A stretch of 10,756 nt of DNA. Origin: Gammaproteobacteria bacterium. Its GTDB lineage: Bacteria > Pseudomonadota > Gammaproteobacteria > UBA5335 > SLRW01. Positions within the stretch are counted from its first letter, which is position 1. Each line of letters starts with the position of its first letter. The translations under genes and the position numbers were made by a program. The DNA lies in assembly GCA_007130745.1 (NCBI GenBank), contig SLRW01000080.1, positions 1 to 10,756 on the forward strand. The letters run 5' to 3'. Shown here in pieces: positions 1 to 4,965 of the stretch. The notes beneath the pieces are model-generated. The model saw only the letters and a program-made list of their open reading frames with translations, was not told the DNA's origin and made no database searches.

Positions 1-637
1 CGCCGATTTCGACTTCCAGCCGGTGCCAGCGCGGCCACCAGGAGCGCTGGGGAAGAATCTGGCGCGAGCCGCGAATGGCGACGGGCACCACAGGAACGCC
101 GAGCCGCGCGGCAGTGATAAAAGCACCCATCTTGAAGGGCCGCAGTCCGGGTTCGCGCTTGAAGGTGCCCTCGGCGAAAAAGCCCATACAGCGGCCACGC
201 GCGACCTGGCGAAAGATGCGCATGGCATCGCGGGAGCTGCCTCGCGGGTCATTACGGTCGACGAAAATCGAGCCCAGTCGTCGCAGCACCATGTGCATCA
301 GGGGTACGGACTGCATTTCGCCTTTGATCACGAAACCGAAGCGTGGCGGTAATACACCCTGAATCAGTATGCCATCAAGGTAACTGGCGTGATTGGCGAC
401 AATCACGGCAGGGCCTTCAGGAATGTTTTCCAGCCCCGAAATACGCGGCGGCAGTCCGCAGGAGACAAAAAAAGCATGTGCGCCCTGGCGGGCAATGCGT
501 CGGCGGTTGATTTCGCCGGGCAGGACAATCACGATTACTGCGGTTAGCAGGCCGACCACAATAAAACAGGTTATCATCCACAACGCATAAGGCGTGTAGA
601 GAATGATGCTCCAGATTCCAGGATGGTGTGGTTTCAT
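1..637 (-). CDS. plsC: Lysophospholipid (1-acyl-glycerol-3-phosphate) acyltransferase, PlsC family; C-terminus cut by window edge
   Basis: The minus strand reads open from an ATG at 637 down to base 1, giving 212 codons with no stop. Enzymes of this family transfer a fatty acyl group to lysophosphatidic acid or a related lysolipid at the inner membrane. Visible family motifs are the catalytic HX4D as NHASYLD (His83, Asp88), a GSIFVDR block (122-128), the EGT substrate motif (156-158) inside FFAEGTFKRE, and the VPVVPVAIRGS block (181-191). A hydrophobic segment at about residues 11-39 should anchor it in the membrane. No strong Shine-Dalgarno precedes the ATG. The start was chosen because it leaves a normal short N-terminus before the membrane segment. 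The gene is divergent from xerD. The motifs fix the superfamily, but the acyl acceptor could differ from lysophosphatidic acid, so the symbol is less certain than the family. The missing C-terminus is outside the window. Confidence 0.9.
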   Translation of the reverse strand, partial: MKPHHPGIWSIILYTPYALWMITCFIVVGLLTAVIVIVLPGEINRRRIARQGAHAFFVSCGLPPRISGLENIPEGPAVIVANHASYLDGILIQGVLPPRFGFVIKGEMQSVPLMHMVLRRLGSIFVDRNDPRGSSRDAMRIFRQVARGRCMGFFAEGTFKREPGLRPFKMGAFITAARLGVPVVPVAIRGSRQILPQRSWWPRWHRLEVEIG

Positions 638-842
638 GAATTGAGTACGTTCCGTGTGTGGGTCAGTCAGTCACGGCCGCGAAGTTTAGCATTAGTTGGG
701 CCGATTACGGCGATACAAATGTCGCAGCGCCGGTCCTGTGCAACAGGCAGGGTTCACACTGTCGCCGGCCGGCACTTGTGTTCGCTCGGCTTGTCATACC
801 ATCAAATCATCGGCATGGTCGGAGCTCGATATCACGGGTGAT
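638..842. other. Divergent intergenic spacer between plsC and xerD
   Basis: This 205-base spacer must contain the start signals for both divergent genes, but I see no strong consensus promoter. On the minus strand a TAAACT (plus-strand 683-688) could be a -10 for plsC, without a good -35. Small symmetric elements are three tandem GTCA units at 662-673, GCCG/CGGC around 700-711 and the palindrome GCCGGCCGGC at 764-773. The reading frame of xerD stays open through the right half (back to 696), but the residues it would add do not resemble the XerD N-terminus. Confidence 0.4.
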
Positions 843-1784
843 ATGAAGATGCAGGCGGACAAACGGCTCAGGAAAAAAAAGGAGACCGCGCGCGACGGGG
901 ATGTACGCGAAATCGAGGCGTTTCTGGACGCCATGTGGGCTGAGCGCGGCCTGGCTGACAATACCCTTGCGGCCTATCGTGCCGATCTGCTGAGCTTGGC
1001 GCGCTGGCAGACCGGGCGCAATCGCCTGCTGATGGACACGCGCCGCGAGGATCTGCTGGCCTTTCTGGCCTGGCGGGTAGAGCAGGGCGCGCAGCCCAGG
1101 TCGAGTGCTCGGCAATTGTCGAGCATTCGCCGTTTTTTTCGCCATCAGGTACGGGAAAAGCGGGTGACAGACGACCCCACGGCACGTATCGAGATGCCGG
1201 CACTGGGGCGACCGCTGCCGCGCACCCTGAGTGAAACCGAGGTGGAGAAACTCCTGCTGGCGCCGGATATCAGCTCAGCACTGGGCTTGCGTGACCGGGC
1301 CATGCTGGAAATACTTTATGCCAGCGGCCTGCGGGTCTCGGAGCTGGTGGTGTTACGGACGTTGCAGGTCAACCTTCAGCAGGGCTCGCTGCGTGTTACC
1401 GGCAAGGGTGGGCGCGAGCGGCTGGTGCCTTTGGGTGATAACGCCCGCGAGTGGCTGGAGCGTTTTATGGCGGGCCCGCGTGAGGATATTCTGCGTGGTC
1501 GCCAGACTGATTTCCTGTTTCCCACCCGGCGCACCGAACACATGACGCGCCAGGCCTGGTGGCATACGATCAAGCGCTATGCCCGCAAAGCCGGGATTAC
1601 AAGCGAGCTGTCACCGCACACGCTGCGCCATGCCTTTGCCACTCATATGCTTAATCATGGTGCTGATTTGCGGGTGGTGCAGATGCTGCTGGGACACAGT
1701 GATCTGGCGACGACCCAGATATACACCCATGTGGCCAGTGAGCGCCTGCAGGACTTGCACGGGAAGCATCATCCGAGGGGCTGA
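843..1784 (+). CDS. xerD: Tyrosine site-specific recombinase XerD
   Basis: XerD works with XerC at the chromosomal dif site to resolve chromosome dimers, activated at the septum by FtsK. The 313-residue product aligns along nearly its full length with E. coli XerD (298 aa). It has an N-terminal SAM-like core-binding domain (about 22-110) and a C-terminal catalytic domain. All catalytic residues are present: Arg164 (ASGLR), Lys188 (TGKGG), His259 and Arg262 (SPHTLRH), His285 (LLGHSD) and the nucleophile Tyr294 (TQIYTH). The C-terminus ends HHPRG, close to HHPRA in E. coli. About 18 extra basic residues (KRLRKKK) precede the point where E. coli XerD begins. The start is uncertain: ATG 843 and ATG 849 are both in frame, and GGGTGA at 836-841 is better spaced for 849. 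dsbC follows, as in enterobacteria, but no recJ comes after it. Confidence 0.96.
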   Translation: MKMQADKRLRKKKETARDGDVREIEAFLDAMWAERGLADNTLAAYRADLLSLARWQTGRNRLLMDTRREDLLAFLAWRVEQGAQPRSSARQLSSIRRFFRHQVREKRVTDDPTARIEMPALGRPLPRTLSETEVEKLLLAPDISSALGLRDRAMLEILYASGLRVSELVVLRTLQVNLQQGSLRVTGKGGRERLVPLGDNAREWLERFMAGPREDILRGRQTDFLFPTRRTEHMTRQAWWHTIKRYARKAGITSELSPHTLRHAFATHMLNHGADLRVVQMLLGHSDLATTQIYTHVASERLQDLHGKHHPRG

Positions 1785-1807
1785 CCCGCGCGAAACGCGG
1801 GTCGTTT
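1783..1807 (+). terminator. Terminator-like hairpin at the end of xerD
   Basis: A perfect 8-bp inverted repeat, GACCCGCG (1783-1790) and CGCGGGTC (1796-1803), is separated by the 5-base loop CGAAA and overlaps the xerD TGA stop (1782-1784). It is followed by GTTT. The stem is very stable, but the T run is only three bases, so termination may be weak. The structure could equally protect the 3' end of the transcript. Confidence 0.5.
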
Positions 1808-1860
1808 CAGGTTTAAGGTTTTAAGACTTGAGACCTGAAGCCTGAAACTTGAGACTTAAG
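1805..1860. repeat. Phased heptamer repeat block with inverted polarity
   Basis: Exactly eight consecutive 7-base units fill 56 bases. Units 4-8 (1826-1860) fit RCYTRAR, for example ACTTGAG, ACCTGAA, GCCTGAA. Units 1-3 (1805-1825: TTTCAGG, TTTAAGG, TTTTAAG) are the same type on the other strand. Because of the polarity switch, 1805-1823 can pair with 1829-1847. This gives about 18 pairs including three G-T wobbles and one A/G mismatch (1815/1837), with a 5-base loop at 1824-1828. The block is AT-richer than its surroundings. It starts immediately after the xerD hairpin and ends about 77 bases before dsbC. I do not recognise a named repeat family. Confidence 0.75.
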
Positions 1861-1937
1861 ACGGTGTCGCGCCGCGGGTGTGGCTATTCATGATTCACAG
1901 TTGGGCAAGCTGCCCGGCGCAGAGACAAGGAGACGGA

Positions 1938-2654
1938 ATGAAAATCCTGACCGGAATTGTGGCATCGCTGATGTTGCTGGTGGCCTTGCCGGTGGCGGCG
2001 GATGAAGCGGCCGAAGACGCGATTCGCGCCACGCTGGACGGGATTTTGCCGGCCGGGCAGATTGATGCGATCCGGCCTTCTCCTGTGGAGGGGCTGTATG
2101 AAGTGCGAATCCAGGGCAATGTGTTCTACATGAGTGCCGATGGCGAGTATCTGGTGCGGGGAGAGATCCTGCGCATGGGTGACCAGGCCAACCTGACCGA
2201 GCAAAGCATGGCGCGGGCCCGGGTTGAGGTGCTCGAAGCGCTGGATGAAGCCAGCATGATCATTTTCGAGCCCGAAGCTGCTAAACACACCGTCACCGTG
2301 TTTACCGATATTGATTGTGGTTATTGTCGACAATTCCAGCGTGACATGCCCGGCTATCTGGAACAGGGTATACGGGTGCGCTATCTGGGCTTTCCGCGTT
2401 CAGGGCCCGATACACCCAGTTATGACAAGCTGGTGGCGGTCTGGTGTTCGCAAGACCAGAACGATGCGATGACCCGGGCCAAGGCCGGCGAGCATGTCGA
2501 GGCGGAATCCTGTGATAACCCGGTGCGCGACCATTTGCAGCTGGTACAGCAGCTACAGATAAGAGGAACGCCCGCGGTGTTCACCGAATCGGGCCGCCAT
2601 ATAGGCGGCTATCTCTCGCCCGGGAATATGATCCAGGCGCTGGAGCAGGAATAG
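1938..2654 (+). CDS. dsbC: Periplasmic thiol:disulfide interchange protein DsbC
   Basis: DsbC is a dimeric periplasmic disulfide isomerase that reshuffles wrong disulfides and is kept reduced by DsbD. The product has 238 residues (E. coli: 236). It has a signal peptide with a KILTG start, a hydrophobic core and a likely cleavage after VAA (residue 21). An N-terminal DsbC dimerisation domain follows (about 24-85), then a thioredoxin fold with the active site CGYC (127-130), identical to the E. coli motif. Thr211-Pro212 forms the cis-proline loop. Cys170 and Cys192 match the second, structural cysteine pair. The ATG at 1938 was chosen because AAGGAG (1927-1932) lies 5 bases upstream and the signal peptide begins there. 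An open frame back to 1878 would spoil the signal sequence. It follows xerD, as in E. coli, and converges on fdxA with a 3-base gap. Confidence 0.96.
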   Translation: MKILTGIVASLMLLVALPVAADEAAEDAIRATLDGILPAGQIDAIRPSPVEGLYEVRIQGNVFYMSADGEYLVRGEILRMGDQANLTEQSMARARVEVLEALDEASMIIFEPEAAKHTVTVFTDIDCGYCRQFQRDMPGYLEQGIRVRYLGFPRSGPDTPSYDKLVAVWCSQDQNDAMTRAKAGEHVEAESCDNPVRDHLQLVQQLQIRGTPAVFTESGRHIGGYLSPGNMIQALEQE

Positions 2655-2657
2655 ACC

Positions 2658-2981
2658 CTAGCGTTCCAGATGCTGGAGCTTGTCCGGCTTGCCGTCCCAG
2701 TCCTTTGCGTCTTCGGGGGGATCTTTCATTTCCGTGATAACCGGCCACTTTGCAGACAGCTCGGCATTCAGATCAAGGAAATGCTGCTGGTCCTCGGGCA
2801 GGTCGTCCTCAGAATAAATTGCCTCGGCAGGGCACTCGGGCTCGCACAGGGTGCAATCAATGCACTCCTCGGGATCAATGGCGAGGAAGTTGGGCCCTTC
2901 ATGGAAGCAGTCCACCGGACAAACTTCCACGCAATCGGTGTATTTGCACTTGATGCAATTTTCGGTAACGACGTAGGTCAT
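2658..2981 (-). CDS. fdxA: Seven-iron ferredoxin [3Fe-4S][4Fe-4S], FdxA type
   Basis: This is a 107-residue soluble electron carrier of the Azotobacter ferredoxin I type. Nine cysteines are seen: Cys9, 12, 17, 21, 25, 40, 43, 46 and 50. Counting the initiator Met, Cys9, 17 and 50 correspond to the [3Fe-4S] ligands and Cys21, 40, 43 and 46 to the [4Fe-4S] ligands of A. vinelandii FdI (8/16/49 and 20/39/42/45). Cys12 and Cys25 match its two non-ligand cysteines. The second cluster site reads CIDCTLCEPECP. The C-terminal half is acidic and extended, as usual for this subgroup. GGAG lies 9 bases before the ATG on the minus strand. The gene is downstream of the Nudix gene on the same strand (112-base gap). 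Its redox partner cannot be read from the context. Confidence 0.95.
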   Translation of the reverse strand: MTYVVTENCIKCKYTDCVEVCPVDCFHEGPNFLAIDPEECIDCTLCEPECPAEAIYSEDDLPEDQQHFLDLNAELSAKWPVITEMKDPPEDAKDWDGKPDKLQHLER

Positions 2982-3018
2982 CGGTCTTGGCTCCGCGGCT
3001 AGTGCCCATGATTACCAG

Positions 3019-3041
3019 GTTGAAAGCCGGCTGCCACCGGC
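3019..3041 (-). terminator. Possible weak terminator between Nudix gene and fdxA
   Basis: On the minus strand GCCGG, a 6-base loop and CCGGC (3041-3026) are followed by TTTCAAC. The stem is only 5 bp and the T run has three bases. It lies 52 bases past the Nudix stop and 44 bases before the fdxA start. It could partly uncouple fdxA from upstream transcription. I see no clear fdxA promoter in this 112-base gap. Confidence 0.25.
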
Positions 3042-3093
3042 ATCAGCTTGCCAATGATAGTGATTTAGGCGGCCGCTGGGTAGGGTTGCCGGA

Positions 3094-3639
3094 TTATTTC
3101 ATTTTGTATGGCGGTGTGATGTCGGTGACGCGCAGGCGAAACTCGCCCCGGCTCAGATCTCGAAAATAATGGCGCAGGGTAAATTCCACGGTCGGGAAAG
3201 CCAGCTCATCCCAGGGCACTTCATCTTCCGCGAACAGCCCGGTCTCGAGGGTTTCCTCGCCGGGAGAAAAGCTTTCGTCCAGCATTTGTGCGCGAAACAG
3301 CAGGTATACCTGGTCAATGTGGGGCAGGTTGATCATGGTGTAGAGATCGGCCACTTCCACCCGGGCGTTGGCCTCCTCGCGGGTTTCGCGAATGGCGCCC
3401 TCAATCGTGGTCTCGCCGTTTTCCAGATAGCCCGCGGGCAGGGTCCACAGGCCGTGGCGGGGTTCGATGGCGCGGCGGCACAGTAGAATGCGGCCCTGCC
3501 AGTCAGGCACGCAACCGACCACCATGCGCGGATTATGATAGTGCACGGCGTGACAGCTCGCGCACACGTAGCGGGGCAGGTTGTCGCCCTCGGGGACACG
3601 GATAGTGACCGGGGCGCCGCACTGACTGCAGTATTTCAT
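3094..3639 (-). CDS. Nudix hydrolase with N-terminal zinc ribbon
   Basis: Nudix enzymes hydrolyse nucleoside diphosphates linked to another moiety. The substrate here is unknown. The 181-residue protein starts with a zinc ribbon, Cys4-x2-Cys7 and Cys26-x2-Cys29 (YCSQCG and VCASCH). The Nudix box follows: Gly70, Glu76, Arg84-Glu85 and Glu88-Glu89, matching GX5EX7REUXEE. The next conserved glycine is Asn91 (REEANA). The zinc ribbon recalls NudC (NADH pyrophosphatase), but the SQPWPFPxS motif that marks NudC is absent, so I assign no symbol. The start at 3639 was chosen because MKYCSQCG is the natural beginning and GGTGAG lies about 6 bases upstream. A longer open frame extends to 3822 but runs through the tRNA-Leu gene and is not coding. 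It lies 42 bases downstream of that tRNA on the same strand and may be cotranscribed with it. Confidence 0.9.
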   Translation of the reverse strand: MKYCSQCGAPVTIRVPEGDNLPRYVCASCHAVHYHNPRMVVGCVPDWQGRILLCRRAIEPRHGLWTLPAGYLENGETTIEGAIRETREEANARVEVADLYTMINLPHIDQVYLLFRAQMLDESFSPGEETLETGLFAEDEVPWDELAFPTVEFTLRHYFRDLSRGEFRLRVTDITPPYKMK

Positions 3640-3681
3640 GCTGTGCTCACCGGGGCACCCGCGCCAGCGCCCTGTGAAAGA

Positions 3682-3768
3682 TGGTGCCGGGAGCGAGAAT
3701 CGAACTCGCACTCTGTCACCAGAACCGGATTTTGAATCCGGCGCGTCTACCAGTTCCGCCATCCCGGC
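3682..3768 (-). tRNA. tRNA-Leu (anticodon CAA)
   Basis: The minus strand gives an 87-base class II tRNA with an encoded CCA (plus-strand TGG at 3682-3684). The acceptor arms GCCGGGA and TCCCGGC pair perfectly. The D loop contains AACTGGTAGAC. The anticodon stem CCGGA/TCCGG encloses the loop TTCAAAA with anticodon CAA (plus-strand 3732-3734), which reads UUG. A long variable arm, typical of leucine tRNAs, precedes the T arm GCGAG-TTCGATT-CTCGC. A good promoter lies just upstream, and the Nudix gene starts 42 bases downstream with no strong terminator between them. Confidence 0.97.
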
Positions 3769-3779
3769 ATGGGGGCCGC

Positions 3780-3808
3780 AGTATAAGCCATCGGGCCCCT
3801 GTCGGAAA
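3780..3808 (-). promoter_or_regulatory. Promoter of tRNA-Leu with GC-rich discriminator
   Basis: On the minus strand a TATACT -10 (3785-3780, five of six consensus bases) is preceded at 17 bases by a poor -35 (TTTCCG, 3808-3803). The -10 lies 11 bases before the mature tRNA 5' end, which implies a leader of about 5 bases. The bases after the -10 read GCGGCCCCC. A GC-rich discriminator of this kind is the known mark of stable-RNA promoters subject to stringent (ppGpp) control. That regulation is inferred here from sequence alone. Confidence 0.6.
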
Positions 3809-3812
3809 CATG

Positions 3813-3832
3813 TCCCGCGCAATTGCGCGGGA
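3813..3832. repeat. Perfect 20-bp palindrome upstream of tRNA-Leu promoter
   Basis: Bases 3813-3832 form a perfect palindrome: arms TCCCGCGC and GCGCGGGA around a central AATT. It sits 4 bases upstream of the candidate tRNA-Leu -35 and about 92 bases upstream of queA. No T run follows on either strand, so it is not a typical terminator. It could be a protein-binding site or a cruciform/hairpin element. Confidence 0.6.
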
Positions 3833-3834
3833 TG

Positions 3835-3888
3835 TTGTAAGCGGGAAAGCTGCAGGACTTAAGAACCTTCCCGCTTTCCCGCATACAA
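3835..3888. repeat. Long inverted repeat in queA upstream region
   Basis: TTGTAAGCGGGAAAG (3835-3849) is the inverted copy of CTTTCCCGCATACAA (3874-3888). Fourteen of 15 positions match and the single mismatch is 3840/3883. The enclosed 24 bases hold a further near-copy (TTCCCG at 3868-3873) that could compete for pairing with the left arm. The right arm overlaps the best, still weak, -10 candidate for queA. Confidence 0.6.
3859..3887 (+). promoter_or_regulatory. Weak candidate promoter for the queA-secF block
   Basis: TTAAGA (3859-3864, four of six -35 bases) is spaced 17 bases from CATACA (3882-3887, three of six -10 bases). The transcript would start near 3894, within the hairpin at 3891-3910. 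This is the best sigma-70-like pair I see in the spacer, but it is poor and unproven. Confidence 0.2.
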
Positions 3889-3890
3889 CG

Positions 3891-3910
3891 CCACGCGCGT
3901 CAGCGCGTGG
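3891..3910 (+). promoter_or_regulatory. Hairpin abutting the queA ribosome-binding region
   Basis: CCACGCGC (3891-3898) and GCGCGTGG (3903-3910) form a perfect 8-bp stem with the 4-base loop GTCA, ending 14 bases before the queA ATG. No ordinary Shine-Dalgarno is visible between the hairpin and the start. The stem may therefore affect ribosome loading on queA. Confidence 0.5.
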
Positions 3911-3924
3911 TAGCATTCCCCGCC

Positions 3925-4965
3925 ATGCAGCGCAGCGACTTTGAATACGAGCTCCCCGAAGAGCTGATTGCCCAGCGGCCCCTGCCCGAACGCACGGCCT
4001 CGCGCCTGTTGTGTGTGGATGGTGTGGCGGGCGGTTTTGAAGAACGTATGTTCCGTGAGTTGCCGGCCCTTTTGCGTGAGGGGGATCTGCTGGTGCTCAA
4101 TGACACTCGCGTGATTCCGGCACGGCTGTACGGGAAAAAACCAGGCGGTGGCCAGGTGGAAATCCTGGTGGAACGGGTACTGGATGAGCGCCATGTGCTG
4201 GCGCATGTACGGGCCAGCAAGTCGCCGCGTGAGGGCACCCGACTGGCGGTTGATGACAGCGAGGCGGTACTGGTGGTGACCGGGCGTGAGGGCAGTCTGT
4301 TTGCATTGGCGCTGGAAGCGGCCGGAGACATCCATGCCCTGCTGGAGCAGGTCGGACACATGCCGTTGCCACCTTATATCAGGCGTGAGGATGGCGAGGC
4401 TGATCGCGAGCGCTACCAGACTGTATTTGCCCGTCAGCCCGGGGCGGTGGCCGCGCCCACGGCCGGCCTGCATTTCGATCAGGCCATGCTGGCGCGGGTA
4501 CAGGCGCAGGGGGTGGAAATCGGCCGCCTGACCCTGCATGTGGGGGCGGGAACATTCCAGCCGGTGCGCGAGGAAGATCTGGATGCGCATCATATGCATT
4601 CGGAGTGGCTGGAAGTGGACGGGACACTGTGTGAACAGATTGCCGCCACCCGGGCGCGCGGTGGCCGCGTGGTGGCGGTGGGAACAACGGTGGTGAGGGC
4701 TCTGGAAGCGGCGGCCGATGAGGCCGGTGTGGTGCGACCGATGACGGGAGAGACCGCGCTGTTCGTCCGCCCGGGTTATCGTTTCCGGGTGATTGATGCC
4801 CTGGTCACCAATTTCCATCTGCCCGGCTCCACCCTGCTGATGCTGGTCTGCGCTTTTGCCGGCTACGACACGGTCATGGCGGCTTACCGTCAGGCGGTAG
4901 CGGCGCGCTACCGTTTCTTCAGTTATGGTGATGCCATGTTCCTGACAGCGGAGAATTTACGTTGA
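3925..4965 (+). CDS. queA: S-adenosylmethionine:tRNA ribosyltransferase-isomerase QueA
   Basis: QueA transfers and isomerises the ribosyl part of S-adenosylmethionine onto preQ1 already placed in the tRNA anticodon, making epoxyqueuosine. The product has 346 residues (E. coli: 356, with a longer C-terminus). Characteristic blocks are NDTRVIPARL (59-68), GHMPLPPYI (144-152), PGAVAAPTAGLHF (172-184), VGAGTFQPV (206-214), TNFHLPGSTL (295-304) and YRFFSYGDAM (329-338). The ATG at 3925 gives MQRSDFEYELPEELI, which aligns with the E. coli start (MRVTDF). An in-frame GTG at 3907 lies inside the upstream hairpin and is less likely. The Shine-Dalgarno is not evident. The stop overlaps the tgt start by 4 bases, and the two genes catalyse consecutive modification steps on the same tRNAs. 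Confidence 0.97.
   Translation: MQRSDFEYELPEELIAQRPLPERTASRLLCVDGVAGGFEERMFRELPALLREGDLLVLNDTRVIPARLYGKKPGGGQVEILVERVLDERHVLAHVRASKSPREGTRLAVDDSEAVLVVTGREGSLFALALEAAGDIHALLEQVGHMPLPPYIRREDGEADRERYQTVFARQPGAVAAPTAGLHFDQAMLARVQAQGVEIGRLTLHVGAGTFQPVREEDLDAHHMHSEWLEVDGTLCEQIAATRARGGRVVAVGTTVVRALEAAADEAGVVRPMTGETALFVRPGYRFRVIDALVTNFHLPGSTLLMLVCAFAGYDTVMAAYRQAVAARYRFFSYGDAMFLTAENLR

Noticed and set aside
696..842. Upstream extension of xerD by 49 codons
   Set aside because: The added residues do not resemble XerD and cover the spacer that must hold the divergent promoters.
638..842. dif recombination site near xerD
   Set aside because: No 28-base sequence with the XerC/XerD half-site pattern is visible. 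dif is normally at the replication terminus, not beside xerD.
3640..3822. N-terminal extension of the Nudix frame giving MAELVDAPDSKSGSG
   Set aside because: These residues are the translation of the tRNA-Leu gene, a familiar false extension. The zinc ribbon begins naturally at 3639.
3769..3924. preQ1 riboswitch upstream of queA
   Set aside because: queA-tgt makes this worth checking, but I see no conserved preQ1 aptamer pattern (short stem with an A-rich tail), only GC-rich perfect inverted repeats.
3859..4818. A 319-codon minus-strand frame opposite queA
   Set aside because: It is a shadow of queA with no recognisable motif, and it covers the promoter spacer as well.
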